Origin: Nocardioides sp. Root240
GTDB lineage: Bacteria; Actinomycetota; Actinomycetes; Propionibacteriales; Nocardioidaceae
NCBI RefSeq assembly: GCF_001428825.1
Contig: NZ_LMIT01000002.1
Coordinates: forward strand, 667,916-731,915
Length of the DNA stretch: 64,000 nucleotides
Reading direction: 5' to 3'
Shown here: one piece after another, positions 42,550-52,039 of the stretch
How positions within the stretch are numbered: position 1 is the first letter of the stretch
How the letters are laid out: every line of letters begins with the position of its first letter
The notes under the pieces: model-generated
What the model was told of the DNA's origin: nothing
Databases searched by the model: none
What the model saw: only the letters and a program-made list of their open reading frames with translations
Program-made: the position numbers and the translations under genes

Positions 42550-45330
42550 TCAGCCGCCCGCGACGATCCCGCGCCGCAGCAGCTTCACCAGCTCGCGCGC
42601 GGTGTCGCGCACCGGCGTGCCGGCAGCAGCGTCGGCGATCTGGCCGGAGAAGTCGATCAGCTGCTTCATCTGGCGCACGAAGTCGCCGGCGGTCTGGTCG
42701 TTGCGGGTGATCACCTCGTCGAGGTCCTGGCCCTCGGCCCAGCGCATGGCCGTCCAGGCGAAGCCGCCGTCAGGCTTGCGGAGGAAGTCGAGCCGGTGCT
42801 CGCGCTCGAGCCGCTCGAGCTCGCCCCACAGCCGGGTCATGGCGTCGATGGTGATCGCGACGGCACCTCCAGGCACGTTCGGCGGGCCGTCCTCGGGGCG
42901 ACGGGCCTCGTAGACGAGGGCGGAGAGCACGGCGCCGAGCTGGACGGGACTGAGGTCGTCCCACAGACCGGTGCGCAGCGACTCGGCGGCGACCAGGTCG
43001 AGGTCGGAATAGATCCGCATCAGGCCGCGGCCGCGCTCGGTGACCTCGTCCTCGTGAAGGTAGTCGAGCGCCTCCAGCACCTCGCAGACGCGGTCGAAGG
43101 TCCGCGCCACGGTGTTGGTACGACGCTCGATGCGCTGCGCCAGCGTCTGGGTGTCCTTCTCCAGCTTGGCGTAGCGCTCGGCCCACCGGGCGTGGTCCTC
43201 GCGTTCGGCGCAGCCGTGGCAGGGGTGCTCGCGGATCTGGGCACGGATCGCGGCGATCTGCTGGGCGGTCCCGGCGTCGACCGGCGCCCGCTCGGCCCGC
43301 GGACGGGTGGTCGACAGCGGCAGTCCGCGCACGGCCTCGCGGATCATCTGGGCGATGTCCTTGCGCTGCTGCGGGTTGCGGGCGTCGATCCTCCGCGGCA
43401 GCCGGATCCGGGCGACCGGTTCGACCGGGGTCGGGAAGTCCATCATCGCCAGCCGTCGGCCCTGCCGCTCGGCGGTGATCACCAGCGGGCGGTGTCCCTT
43501 GTCGGACAGGCCGGGGTCGACGATGACCGCCGGGCCCGCGAACTTCCCGGTGGGCACCACGATGATGTCGCCCGGCTGGAGCTTCTCCAGGGAGGCCGCA
43601 GCCTCGTCGCGGCGGTCGTCGCGGCGGACCTTGCTCGAGGACTTCTCGAGCTCGGAGACCCGGCGCCGCAGCGCGGCGTACTCCATGAAGTCGCCGAGGT
43701 GGCACTGCGCGGCCTCGGCGTACCCGGCGAGGGCGTCCTCGGCCTTGCGCTGTTGGCGGGCGAGGCCGACGACCGCGCGGTCGGCCTGGAACTGTGCGAA
43801 GGACTGCTCGAGGAGCTCGCGCGCGCGGTGCCGGCCGTAGGAGTGCACCAGGTTGACCGCCATGTTGTACGACGGCCGGAACGACGAGCGGAGCGGGTAG
43901 GTCCGCGTGGACGCCAGCCCGGCGAGCTCGCGCGGGTTCATGCCCGGCTGCCACAGCACGACGGCGTGGCCCTCGATGTCGAGACCGCGGCGGCCGGCCC
44001 GGCCGGTGAGCTGGGTGTACTCCCCCGGCGTGATGTCGGCGTGTGTCTCGCCGTTCCACTTGCTCAGCTTCTCCAGGACCACCGTGCGGGCGGGCATGTT
44101 GATGCCGAGCGCGAGGGTCTCGGTCGCGAAGACCATCTTGACCAGCCCTCGCAGGTAGAGCTCCTCGACACACTCCTTGAACGCCGGCAGCATCCCGGCG
44201 TGGTGGGCCGCGACGCCGCGCGAGGCCGCGTCGAGGAAGTCGTGGTAGCCGAGCACCTGCAGGTCGTCGGAGGGCAGGCCGCCGAGCGTGCGTTCGACGT
44301 AGGCGATCGCGGCGTCGCGCTCCTCGGGGGTCGTCAGCCGGAGATTGGCGTCCAGGCACTGCTGGACGGCGGCGTCGCAGCCGGCGCGGCTGAAGATGAA
44401 GTCGATCGCCGGGAGGAGGTTCTTGCGCTCCAGCTCGCTGATCACGTCGAGCCGGCTGGGGATCCAGATCCGGCGGCCGTTGCCGACGTTGCGGCTGCCC
44501 GGTGAACCCTGACGGCCGCGCGCGCCCTTCGGCGTCCGACGGTCCTTCAGCCGGCTCGACGCCCAGTCGTCACGGGCCAGCTTCATCAGCTCGTCGTTGA
44601 CGGGAGCGCCCTCGCGGACGAACCCGGCGGCGGCGTCCACGTCGGAGGACGCGAACAGGTCGAGCAGGCGGCGGCCGACCATGACGTGCTGGAACAGCGG
44701 GACCGGGCGACGCTCGGCGACGATCGTTCGGGTCGAGCCCCGGACCGTCTCGAGCCACTCGCCGAACTCCTCGGCGTTCGACACCGTCGCGGAGAGGGAC
44801 ACCACCGACACCGACTCGGGCAGGTGGATGATCACCTCCTCCCAGACGGCGCCGCGGGAGCGGTCGGCGAGGTAGTGGACCTCGTCCATGACCACGTAGC
44901 CGAGGCCGACCAGGGTGCGGGAGCGCGCGTACAGCATGTTGCGCAGCACCTCGGTCGTCATCACGACGACCGGTGCCTCGCCGTTGATCGTGGTGTCGCC
45001 GGTCAGCAGGCCGACCCGGTCGGCGCCGTACCGGTCGACGAGGTCGTTGTACTTCTGGTTCGAGAGCGCCTTGATCGGCGTCGTGTAGAAGCACTTGCGG
45101 CCGGTCTCGAGTGCCATGTGCACCGCGAACTCGCCCACGACCGTCTTGCCGGCGCCGGTCGGTGCGGCGACCAGCACGCCGTCGCCGTCCTCGACCGCCT
45201 TGCAGCCCTCGACCTGGAACTCGTCGAGCGGGAAGGAGAAGCTGGCCGCGAAGTCACGGAAGACCGGGTGTCCCTTGTCGCGCCGGTACGACGAGTAGCG
45301 CTCCGCCGCGCTCGGCTCCTGTTCGCTCAT
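42550..45330 (-). CDS. helY: Ski2-like DEAD/DEAH-box RNA helicase HelY
   Basis: A 926-residue superfamily-2 helicase. Motif I APTGAGKTVVGEF, motif II DEVHYLADRSRG, motif III SLSATVSNAEEFGEW, and motif VI QLTGRAGRRGLDIEGH are present. A Ski2/Mtr4-type C-terminal helical domain follows (about 600-926). In mycobacteria HelY (Rv2092c) lies next to tatC, as here. It is thought to act in RNA unwinding or decay. The stop is 9 bp from repeat E. It overlaps the diacylglycerol kinase-like gene by 4 bp. Confidence 0.92.
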   Translation of the reverse strand: MSEQEPSAAERYSSYRRDKGHPVFRDFAASFSFPLDEFQVEGCKAVEDGDGVLVAAPTGAGKTVVGEFAVHMALETGRKCFYTTPIKALSNQKYNDLVDRYGADRVGLLTGDTTINGEAPVVVMTTEVLRNMLYARSRTLVGLGYVVMDEVHYLADRSRGAVWEEVIIHLPESVSVVSLSATVSNAEEFGEWLETVRGSTRTIVAERRPVPLFQHVMVGRRLLDLFASSDVDAAAGFVREGAPVNDELMKLARDDWASSRLKDRRTPKGARGRQGSPGSRNVGNGRRIWIPSRLDVISELERKNLLPAIDFIFSRAGCDAAVQQCLDANLRLTTPEERDAAIAYVERTLGGLPSDDLQVLGYHDFLDAASRGVAAHHAGMLPAFKECVEELYLRGLVKMVFATETLALGINMPARTVVLEKLSKWNGETHADITPGEYTQLTGRAGRRGLDIEGHAVVLWQPGMNPRELAGLASTRTYPLRSSFRPSYNMAVNLVHSYGRHRARELLEQSFAQFQADRAVVGLARQQRKAEDALAGYAEAAQCHLGDFMEYAALRRRVSELEKSSSKVRRDDRRDEAAASLEKLQPGDIIVVPTGKFAGPAVIVDPGLSDKGHRPLVITAERQGRRLAMMDFPTPVEPVARIRLPRRIDARNPQQRKDIAQMIREAVRGLPLSTTRPRAERAPVDAGTAQQIAAIRAQIREHPCHGCAEREDHARWAERYAKLEKDTQTLAQRIERRTNTVARTFDRVCEVLEALDYLHEDEVTERGRGLMRIYSDLDLVAAESLRTGLWDDLSPVQLGAVLSALVYEARRPEDGPPNVPGGAVAITIDAMTRLWGELERLEREHRLDFLRKPDGGFAWTAMRWAEGQDLDEVITRNDQTAGDFVRQMKQLIDFSGQIADAAAGTPVRDTARELVKLLRRGIVAGG

Positions 45331-46196
45331 GCGCGCACCCGCACGGCGGACGGGACGACCTCGACGGTCAGGGGCAGCGGGCCGAAGCGCTCGCCGTCGG
45401 CGTACCCGACGATGCCGGGGGCCGCGACGCTCACGCGGCGCACGCGGTGATGCTCGTACTGCGGGTGGTTCACGTGGCTCCCGTCGAACAGCTTGGGGAA
45501 GGTCTTGAGCAGCTCGACCCGGCTGACCGGCTTGATCAGCACCAGGTCCAGCAGGCCGTCGTCGAGCTCGGCGCCGTGCGTGATCCGCAGGCCCCCGCCG
45601 AAGGAGGGGCCGTTGCCGACCGCGACCAGCATCGCCTCGACCTGCCGCTCCACCCCGTCCAGCTCGAGGGTGTAGCGCAGCGGCTTGAAGGTCCGCAGCT
45701 CGGCGATGGTCGCGAGGTTGTAGCGCATCTGGCCTCGCGGCCAGCGCATCCGGTTGGCGCGCTCGTTGACCACGGCGTCGAAGCCGGCAGCCAGGACGCC
45801 GCCGAAGTAGCGTTCGCCGATCCGGGCCAGGTCGATGGTGCGGGTCGGACCGTGCACGATGCGGCCGGCCGCCGCGGCACCGTCACCCAGCGGCAGGTCG
45901 AAGTACCGGGCGAAGTCGTTGCCCGTGCCGGCCGGCAGGATGCCCAGCGGTACGCCGGAGCCGGCCAGCGCCTGCAACGCGATGTTGACCATCCCGTCGC
46001 CTCCGCACACGGCCAGCACGTCGGGCTGCTCGGCCACCGCCACCCGAGCGAGGTCGAGCGCCTCCTCGGCGCTGCGGCTCGTCAGCGACGTCGTCTGCCA
46101 CCCGGCGCCGTGGAAGCGCGGCAGCGCCTCGTCACGCATCCGCGCAGCACGTCCCTTGCCCGAGGTCGGGTTGGTGAGGACGACGACGCGAGGCAC
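45327..46196 (-). CDS. Diacylglycerol kinase family lipid kinase
   Basis: A 289-residue DAGK/YegS-type lipid kinase. The nucleotide-binding region VVVLTNPTSGKGRAARMRDEAL opens the protein, followed by CGGDGMVNIALQALAGSGVPLGILPAGTGNDFARYFDLP, the core of the family (GGDG and GTGNDFA). The C-terminal half forms the beta-sandwich. It would phosphorylate diacylglycerol or a related lipid. The GTG at 46196 was chosen because it directly precedes the first strand (PRVVVLTN). It lies between tatC (14 bp) and helY, with an overlap with helY. Confidence 0.86.
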   Translation of the reverse strand: MPRVVVLTNPTSGKGRAARMRDEALPRFHGAGWQTTSLTSRSAEEALDLARVAVAEQPDVLAVCGGDGMVNIALQALAGSGVPLGILPAGTGNDFARYFDLPLGDGAAAAGRIVHGPTRTIDLARIGERYFGGVLAAGFDAVVNERANRMRWPRGQMRYNLATIAELRTFKPLRYTLELDGVERQVEAMLVAVGNGPSFGGGLRITHGAELDDGLLDLVLIKPVSRVELLKTFPKLFDGSHVNHPQYEHHRVRRVSVAAPGIVGYADGERFGPLPLTVEVVPSAVRVRA

Positions 46197-46210
46197 AGGC
46201 TGAAGGTTAG

Positions 46211-47047
46211 TCAGATCTCGCTGAGCTCGTCGGGCGAGAGGCCCGCGTTGACGCCCTTCTTCGCCCGACGCCGGTCGTTGCCGCGTGCGATGACCTCGGA
46301 GATCAGGAACAGGATCACCATCGGCACGGCCATGAAGCTCATCGTGAACGGGTCCCCCGACGGCGTGATGACCGCAGCGAAGACGAAGGTCCCGATGATC
46401 ATCCACGGCCGGTGCGCGCCCAGTGTCTTGCCCTTGAGCACGCCCGCCATGTTGAGCAGCACGACGAAGACCGGGATCTCGAAGGCGATGCCGAACCCGA
46501 GCAGGGTGCGGCTGAAGAACGTCAGGTAGTCGTTGAACTCGACGAGGTTGGTGAGATCGCCCGGTGTGAAGCCGATCAGGATCTCCAGTCCCTTTGGGAG
46601 GGTGAGATACCCGAGGGCGATCCCGAACAGGAACAGCGGTCCGGCGATGACAGCGAAGATCGCCGTCCACTTCTTCTCCTGCGAGTGCAGGCCCGGGAGG
46701 ATGAAGGCCCAGATCTGGTAGAGCCAGATCGGGCTCGTCCCGACCAGCGCGGCAAGACCACACAGCTTCAGGTAGAGCAGGAAGCCGCCGGCAGCACCGT
46801 TCGTCGTCGCGACCGTGCGGTCCTCACCCAGAGCCTGTCGGGCCTGTTGGTAGGGATCGTTGACGATCTCGAAGATCGGTTCGAAGAAGAAGAGCGCGAT
46901 GACGAATCCGACGACGACCGCGAAGGTGGCCTTGAGGATCCGCGCGCGCAGTTCCCGAAGGTGATCGGACAGCGCCATCCGGCCGTCGTCACCGACGGCA
47001 TGGACGGGGCTTCCGACGAAGAGCTTGAGAAGTCCCGTGAACGCCAA
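46211..47047 (-). CDS. tatC: Sec-independent protein translocase subunit TatC
   Basis: A 278-residue six-span membrane protein, receptor for twin-arginine signal peptides. The motif MALSDHLRELRARILKATFAVVVGFVIALFFFEPIFEIV, the PIWLYQIWAFILPGLHSQEKKW segment and the FGIAFEIPVFVVLLNMAG / FVFAAVITPSGDPFTMSFMAVPM helices are diagnostic. The basic C-terminal tail (RGNDRRRAKKG) is short. The ATG is 2 nt from the tatA stop. No TatB is seen nearby, as is usual in this locus. Confidence 0.95.
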   Translation of the reverse strand: MAFTGLLKLFVGSPVHAVGDDGRMALSDHLRELRARILKATFAVVVGFVIALFFFEPIFEIVNDPYQQARQALGEDRTVATTNGAAGGFLLYLKLCGLAALVGTSPIWLYQIWAFILPGLHSQEKKWTAIFAVIAGPLFLFGIALGYLTLPKGLEILIGFTPGDLTNLVEFNDYLTFFSRTLLGFGIAFEIPVFVVLLNMAGVLKGKTLGAHRPWMIIGTFVFAAVITPSGDPFTMSFMAVPMVILFLISEVIARGNDRRRAKKGVNAGLSPDELSEI

Positions 47048-47049
47048 GG

Positions 47050-47316
47050 TCAGGCGTTGTTCTCGCGACGCTCGTCGACGATCTCGCCCTCGGCGATCTC
47101 GTCGGAAGCGTTGAGCTGGCTCGGCTGGGCCGGGGCGGCGGGCTTCTTGTCGTCCTCGTCGTCACGCAGGCCCTTGGTCTCGGCCTTGAAGATGCGCAGC
47201 GCCTGGCCGGTGCCGCGAGCGAGGTCGGGAAGCTTGGCTGCTCCGAAGACCAGGATCACGATCGCCAGGATGATGAGCCACTCGGCTCCCTGGGGCATTC
47301 CGATCAGGGGAAACAT
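47050..47316 (-). CDS. tatA: Sec-independent protein translocase subunit TatA
   Basis: An 88-residue TatA: one membrane helix (EWLIILAIVILVFGAAKLPDLARGTGQALRIFKAE), the FGAAKLPDLARG hinge and amphipathic helix, then an acidic disordered tail. The ATG at 47316 was chosen (MFPLIGMPQGAEW); a TTG 4 codons upstream is less likely. It oligomerises to form the Tat pore with TatC downstream. Confidence 0.93.
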   Translation of the reverse strand: MFPLIGMPQGAEWLIILAIVILVFGAAKLPDLARGTGQALRIFKAETKGLRDDEDDKKPAAPAQPSQLNASDEIAEGEIVDERRENNA

Positions 47317-47373
47317 CGGCGGGACCAACTCTCGTCATGGGGTGATGAGGAACGACTCCATGCTACGCCCTCC

Positions 47374-48393
47374 TCAGTCGTAGAGGCTGAGGGTCTCCTG
47401 TGCACGGGCGATGAACACCTCGGTGATTCCCGCCGGTCGGACCACCTCGGCGTACGGCGCCAGCCGCATCAGCAGCCGGGTGAGCCAGGTGCGGTCGACC
47501 ACCACGAGGTCCACCTCGGCCGTACCGTCCGGGTCGATCCGGACGTCCTTGACCGGGTAGTACTCGGTCGCCCAGCGGGCCTCCGGGGCGAGCCGGAGGG
47601 TGACCACGACGTCGTCGGGGCCCTCCACGTCGGTGAACAGCCCGCTGCTGAGGTCGCGCGGCGGCTGCGGGTCCGTCGCCACCTCGGCGTCGAGGACCTC
47701 CAGCTTGGTGATCCGGTCGAGGCGGAACAGGCGCTCCCCCTCGGCCCGGTGGCACCAGGCGTCGAGGTAGCTGAACACGCCGTGGCTGACCACGCCACGC
47801 GGGTCGACGACCCGGTCGGACTCCTCGTCGCGGGAGGGGACGTAGTAGGTCAGCCGAACCTGCTTGCCGGCCGCGACCGCGTCGTTGAGCTCGCGCGTGC
47901 GGTCGGCGATCGCGACCTGCTCCACGTCGCGGGGGGACGGCGTGACGTCGACGTGGGCGGCCGCGGTCGTCGCCACCGCACCCTCGAGCTTCTCCAGCAC
48001 CCGGCCGACCAGCGCGCGGGTCTCCCCCGTCGAGGTGTCGCGCAGCATCCGCAGCGCCACGATGATCGCCGATGCCTCGGTGGCGCTCAGCCGCAGCGGG
48101 CGCTGGAGGTAGTCGGCGTTCTCGACCCGGATCACGCCCTCGGTGATCGCGCTGCCCTGCTCGGTCTGGATCGCGTCGAGGTCGACGTCGATCAGGTCGC
48201 CCGGCAACCCGCCCGGCAGGCCGCACATGAACAGCACCTTGAGGTCGCGCAGCACCTGGTCGGAGCTGGTGCCGAGCAGCTGTGCGGCGTCGTCGAGACG
48301 GACGCCGTCGCGGTGGTGGAGGAAGGGCACCAGGGTGAGCAGGCGCGCGACCTGGTCGCGGGCGCCCGACGCGACCGGGGCGGGCCGGCTCAT
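47374..48393 (-). CDS. pafC: WYL-domain regulator PafC
   Basis: A 339-residue protein with a DeoR-like HTH (HRDGVRLDDAAQLLGTSSDQVLRDLKVLFMCGLPG), a WYL domain (VRLTYYVPSRDEESDRVVDPRGVVSHGVFSYLDAWCHRAEGERLFRLDRI) and a WCX tail. With PafB it forms the single-stranded-DNA-responsive activator of the LexA-independent mycobacterial DNA-damage response. Usually pafB and pafC are adjacent or overlapping; here they are 94 bp apart with repeat G between them. Confidence 0.9.
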   Translation of the reverse strand: MSRPAPVASGARDQVARLLTLVPFLHHRDGVRLDDAAQLLGTSSDQVLRDLKVLFMCGLPGGLPGDLIDVDLDAIQTEQGSAITEGVIRVENADYLQRPLRLSATEASAIIVALRMLRDTSTGETRALVGRVLEKLEGAVATTAAAHVDVTPSPRDVEQVAIADRTRELNDAVAAGKQVRLTYYVPSRDEESDRVVDPRGVVSHGVFSYLDAWCHRAEGERLFRLDRITKLEVLDAEVATDPQPPRDLSSGLFTDVEGPDDVVVTLRLAPEARWATEYYPVKDVRIDPDGTAEVDLVVVDRTWLTRLLMRLAPYAEVVRPAGITEVFIARAQETLSLYD

Positions 48394-48415
48394 CGAACGC
48401 CTCCACGACCCCGCC

Positions 48416-48474
48416 GACTGGGCACGAACTGCATCCCCCGGGGCTGATTTGTTGCGGTTTGGGACCAAACCGCA
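48416..48474 (-). repeat. Palindromic repeat copy G, between pafB and pafC
   Basis: The degenerate unit GACTGGGCACGAACTGCA (48416-48433) is followed by the linker and the perfect palindrome at 48453-48474. Read on the minus strand, the palindrome lies 13 bp after the pafB stop, and the element fills nearly all of the 94-bp space before the pafC start. Confidence 0.88.
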
Positions 48475-48487
48475 TGCCTTCCGGTGC

Positions 48488-49450
48488 TCACGCCACCACC
48501 TGCTCGAGACGCTCGATGACGCGGCGTCGTACCGGTTCGGGCTCGAGGAGCACCACGTCGGACCCGTGGGCGAGCACCTCGTCAGCCAGGCCCATCGCCG
48601 GGCGCAGCAGCTCGACACGGTCCCAGCGGGACACCTCGTCGGGACCTGGTACGCCGACCTCGACCCGCGCCGCGGAGCGACGGAAGCCGTGGCCGGCGCC
48701 CTCCCGCACCAGCAGCACGGCGTGCTCGGTGGGGGTGGGCGGCGCCATCCGGCGCGCGATCGCGCGGACGTCGGTGTCCGGCGGGACCTCGTAGGCGCCC
48801 GGAGGACCGACCAGCCGGACGTCGCCCTGCACGCGCGAGAGCCGGAACACCCGCTCGGCGTCACGCTCACGGTCGTGGCCGACGACGTACCAGCGGCCGG
48901 CGTAGCGGACCACGCCCCACGGCTGGACGTGGCGGGTACGCGGAGCATCGGTGCCGGGACGCTGGTAGTCGAACTCGATCGCCATGCGCTCGCAGACCGC
49001 GAGCCAGCAGGTCTCGAACGCCGGCTCCTCCGCGGTCAACAGCGGCTGGGCGATGTCGAGGGCGTCGAGGTCGACGTCGATGCCCGCGGCCGACAGCTTG
49101 CGGACGGCGTCCGAGGTGGCCTGGGCCATCGTGGCGTGCTGCCAGACGCGGGAGGCGAGCCCGACGACCGCGGCCTCCTCGGGCGTCAGCTCGATGTCGG
49201 GGAGCGCGAACGCCTCCGGCGGGATGCGGTAGCCCACCTCGTCGTCGAACAACGGGTCGACAGCCGCCACGTCCACGGGCACGCCGAGGCTGCGCAACTC
49301 GTCCTTGTCGCGCTCGAACATCTTCTCGAAGGCGTCCGGTCGCGAGTCCGGGTACAGCAACTCGCGGATCCGCTCCTTGGCGATCGGGCGCCGCTGCACG
49401 AGCAGCATGATGAGCAGGTTGAGCAGGCGCTCGCTCTTGGGTGCGGGCAT
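48488..49450 (-). CDS. pafB: WYL-domain regulator PafB
   Basis: A 320-residue protein with the same three-part plan as PafC: an N-terminal HTH (SERLLNLLIMLLVQRRPIAKERIRELLYP), a WYL domain (AIEFDYQRPGTDAPRTRHVQPWGVVRYAGRWYVVGHDRERDAERVFRLSRV) and WCX-like end. It partners PafC in DNA-damage transcription. CAGAAT lies 6 nt from the ATG, a possible leaderless -10 element. FKBP and pafA lie upstream on the same strand. Confidence 0.9.
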   Translation of the reverse strand: MPAPKSERLLNLLIMLLVQRRPIAKERIRELLYPDSRPDAFEKMFERDKDELRSLGVPVDVAAVDPLFDDEVGYRIPPEAFALPDIELTPEEAAVVGLASRVWQHATMAQATSDAVRKLSAAGIDVDLDALDIAQPLLTAEEPAFETCWLAVCERMAIEFDYQRPGTDAPRTRHVQPWGVVRYAGRWYVVGHDRERDAERVFRLSRVQGDVRLVGPPGAYEVPPDTDVRAIARRMAPPTPTEHAVLLVREGAGHGFRRSAARVEVGVPGPDEVSRWDRVELLRPAMGLADEVLAHGSDVVLLEPEPVRRRVIERLEQVVA

Positions 49451-49473
49451 GGGTCGATTCTGCCCTGCCGGGG

Positions 49474-50589
49474 CTACTCCGACGGGGTGGAGGACGGCGT
49501 GCCGGACGGGCTGCTGGACGGGCTGCTGGACGGCGAGCCCGACGGCGACGGCGTCTCCGTCGGGACCTCGACCGGCTTCACGTCAGCGGCGTCCAGGATG
49601 TCGACGACGAAGTAGAGCGTCGAGTTGGCCGGGATGCCGTCCTGGGCCTTCTTGCCGTAGCCCAGCGCCGGCGGGATCTGGAGCAGGACGCGGCTGCCGA
49701 CCGGCAGGCCGACCAGGCCCTGGGACCAGCCCTTCACGACCGACGCCTGCGCGCCGCCGATGATGGCCTCCAGGCCACGGCCGGTGCTGTAGCTCTCGTC
49801 GAAGGGCTTCTTGCCCTTCGGGATCTGGCCGAGGTAGCTGGCGAGGATCTTCTGGCCGCTCTTCACGACCGGACCGCTGCCCTTGACCAGGGTCGAGACC
49901 AGCAGCTTTCCGGTCGGCGCCGGGGTGCCGGCGAAGTCGAGGCTCGACGGCACGCCACTCTTCTCGACGATCTTGGGCGCCCAGGCAGGCGCGGCCTGCT
50001 CGGCGCCGACCGGACCCGCCTTGGCCGTCAGGTCGGCGACGACCAGCAGGCCGTCCTCGTTGCCGATGTCCATCGACGCCATCGCCTGCTGGACGGTGCC
50101 GTTGCCGATGTAGTCGCCGAAGAGGTCGTCGCTCCCGACCGTGACGGCGATCCGGCTGCCGACCTTCTGACCCGCCTTGATCGCGTCGGCCACGCCCTGG
50201 GTGAGGACGTCGGCAACGCTCTGCGGCTCGCCACCCGCGCCGACCTTGACCAGCGCGCCGACGTTGTAGTCCTTGCCGTCGTCGTCGAGGTACGTCGTGT
50301 AGTTGATCTTGTGCGTGTAGCCGTTGGCGATCGTGAAGTTCATCAGCACGACGTCGCCCTTGGCGATCTCGTCGCCGTCGCCCTCGGTGATCACCTTGGT
50401 GTCCGCCTTGCCGGCGGCCAGCGTGCCCTTCCAGTCGATCTTGGGGGCCTCGCCGACGTCACCGCTGACGGAGACGGCGTCGAAGCCCTTGAGCTCGGAG
50501 TCGTCGCTCCCGCAGGCGGCCAGCCCCAGGGAGGCGGGCAGCAGGGCGGTGACGAGAAGGGTCGCAGGACGTCGCAGGCGCATCAGCAC
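49474..50589 (-). CDS. FKBP-type peptidyl-prolyl isomerase lipoprotein
   Basis: A 371-residue exported lipoprotein: a signal peptide and lipobox LAAC near residue 28, then two FKBP-like regions (about 75-200 and 235-335). The second is the better conserved: GQKILASYLGQIPKGKKPFDESY, VVKGWSQGLVGLPVGSRVLLQIPPALGYGKKAQDGIPANSTLYFVVDILD. The tail is Ser/Pro-rich (SPSGSPSSSPSSSPSG). The first domain is degenerate and may lack activity. The GTG at 50589 was chosen because TAAGGT ends 6 nt before it. FKBP genes between pafA and pafB occur in other actinobacteria. Confidence 0.88.
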   Translation of the reverse strand: MLMRLRRPATLLVTALLPASLGLAACGSDDSELKGFDAVSVSGDVGEAPKIDWKGTLAAGKADTKVITEGDGDEIAKGDVVLMNFTIANGYTHKINYTTYLDDDGKDYNVGALVKVGAGGEPQSVADVLTQGVADAIKAGQKVGSRIAVTVGSDDLFGDYIGNGTVQQAMASMDIGNEDGLLVVADLTAKAGPVGAEQAAPAWAPKIVEKSGVPSSLDFAGTPAPTGKLLVSTLVKGSGPVVKSGQKILASYLGQIPKGKKPFDESYSTGRGLEAIIGGAQASVVKGWSQGLVGLPVGSRVLLQIPPALGYGKKAQDGIPANSTLYFVVDILDAADVKPVEVPTETPSPSGSPSSSPSSSPSGTPSSTPSE

Positions 50590-50595
50590 GCGCAA

Positions 50596-50601
50596 ACCTT
50601 A
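50596..50601 (-). promoter_or_regulatory. -10 element, leaderless promoter of the FKBP gene
   Basis: TAAGGT on the minus strand, 6 nt from the GTG at 50589. This placement decided the choice of start codon over an ATG two codons downstream and a TTG two codons upstream. Confidence 0.45.
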
Positions 50602-50633
50602 CCCAGAGGCCCTGAGCTGCGGACGAGGACGGG

Positions 50634-51995
50634 TCACATCCCGTCGATGAGGCGCTGCACGCGCTCGTCGTAGGCCCGGAAGGGGTCCTTGCACAGCACC
50701 GTGCGCTGGGCCTGGTCGTTGAGCTTGAGGTGGACCCAGTCGACGGTGAAGTCGCGGCGGCGCTCCTGCGCCTTGCGGATGAACTCACCGCGCAGGCGGG
50801 CGCGGGTGTTCTGCGGCGGGACCGACTTGGCCTCGAAGATCTTGAGGTCGTTGGTGACCCGCGCGACGGCCCCGCGCTTCTCGAGGAGGTAGTAGAGACC
50901 ACGGTTGCGGTGGATGTCGTGGTACGCGAGGTCCAGCTGCGCGACCCTGGGGTGGCTCATCGGCAGGCCGTTCTTGGCGCGGTAGCGGTCGATCAGCTTC
51001 CACTTGATGACCCAGTCGATCTCGCGGTCGACCAGGCCGAGGTCGTCGGCCTCGACGGCCTTCAGGGTCCGCTCCCACAGGTCGAGGGAGCGCTCGATGA
51101 CCGGGGTGGAGATGCCCCGCCGGTCGACGAAGTCCCTGGCCTTGGTGAGGTACTCGCCCTGGATGTCGAGGGCGCTGGCCTCGCGGCCGTTGGCGAGGCG
51201 GATCTTGCGCCGGCCGGTGACGTCGTGCGAGATCTCGCGGATGGCCCGGATCGGGTTCTCCATCGTGAGGTCGCGCATCACCACGCCCTCCTCGATCATC
51301 CGCAGCACCAGGTCGCAGGAGGCGACCTTGAGCATGGTCGTCGTCTCGCTCATGTTGGAGTCGCCCACGATGACGTGGAGACGGCGGTATTTCTCGGCGT
51401 CGGCGTGCGGCTCGTCGCGGGTGTTGATGATCGGTCGGCTCCGGGTGGTCGCACTGGAGACGCCCTCCCAGATGTGCTCGGCGCGCTGGCTGACGGCGTA
51501 GCTGGTGCCGCGCGGCGTCTGGGTGACCTTGCCGGCACCGACGATGATCTGGCGGGTCACCAGGAACGGGATGAGCACGTCGGCGAGCCGGCTGAACTCG
51601 CCCGCCCGGCTCACGAGGTAGTTCTCGTGGCAGCCGTAGGAGTTGCCGGCCGAGTCGGTGTTGTTCTTGAACAGGTAGATGTCGCCGGCGATGCCCTCGT
51701 CGTGCAGCCGCTGCTCGGCGTCGAGCAGCAGACCCTCGAGGACCCGCTCCCCCGCCTTGTCGTGGGTCACCAGCTCGGTGACGTCGTCGCACTCGGGCGT
51801 GGCGTACTCCGGGTGGCTGCCCACGTCGAGGTACAGCCGGGCGCCGTTGCGCAGGAAGACGTTGCTGGACCTGCCCCAGCTCACGACCTTGCGGAACAGG
51901 TAGCGCGCGACCTCGTCCGGGCTGAGCCTGCGCTGTCCGCGGAACGTGCACGTGACGCCGTACTCGTTCTCGATACCGAAGATGCGCCGGTCCAT
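50634..51995 (-). CDS. pafA: Pup--protein ligase PafA
   Basis: A 453-residue ligase of the glutamine-synthetase fold that joins the C-terminal glutamate of Pup to lysines of target proteins with ATP. It opens [14 protein letters not shown] (catalytic Glu/Asp region), has [59 protein letters not shown] and the C-terminal [15 protein letters not shown]. Length and motifs match PafA rather than Dop (no Dop loop). TAATGT is 6 nt from the ATG (leaderless). Confidence 0.96.
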   Translation of the reverse strand: MDRRIFGIENEYGVTCTFRGQRRLSPDEVARYLFRKVVSWGRSSNVFLRNGARLYLDVGSHPEYATPECDDVTELVTHDKAGERVLEGLLLDAEQRLHDEGIAGDIYLFKNNTDSAGNSYGCHENYLVSRAGEFSRLADVLIPFLVTRQIIVGAGKVTQTPRGTSYAVSQRAEHIWEGVSSATTRSRPIINTRDEPHADAEKYRRLHVIVGDSNMSETTTMLKVASCDLVLRMIEEGVVMRDLTMENPIRAIREISHDVTGRRKIRLANGREASALDIQGEYLTKARDFVDRRGISTPVIERSLDLWERTLKAVEADDLGLVDREIDWVIKWKLIDRYRAKNGLPMSHPRVAQLDLAYHDIHRNRGLYYLLEKRGAVARVTNDLKIFEAKSVPPQNTRARLRGEFIRKAQERRRDFTVDWVHLKLNDQAQRTVLCKDPFRAYDERVQRLIDGM

Positions 51996-52001
51996 ACAGG
52001 C

Positions 52002-52007
52002 ACATTA
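52002..52007 (-). promoter_or_regulatory. -10 element, leaderless promoter of pafA
   Basis: TAATGT on the minus strand lies 6 nt from the pafA ATG at 51995. A divergent FAD-Rieske gene starts 45 bp away. Confidence 0.5.
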
Positions 52008-52039
52008 CTGGCCACGGCGGCATCGGGTACCGGACGCGC

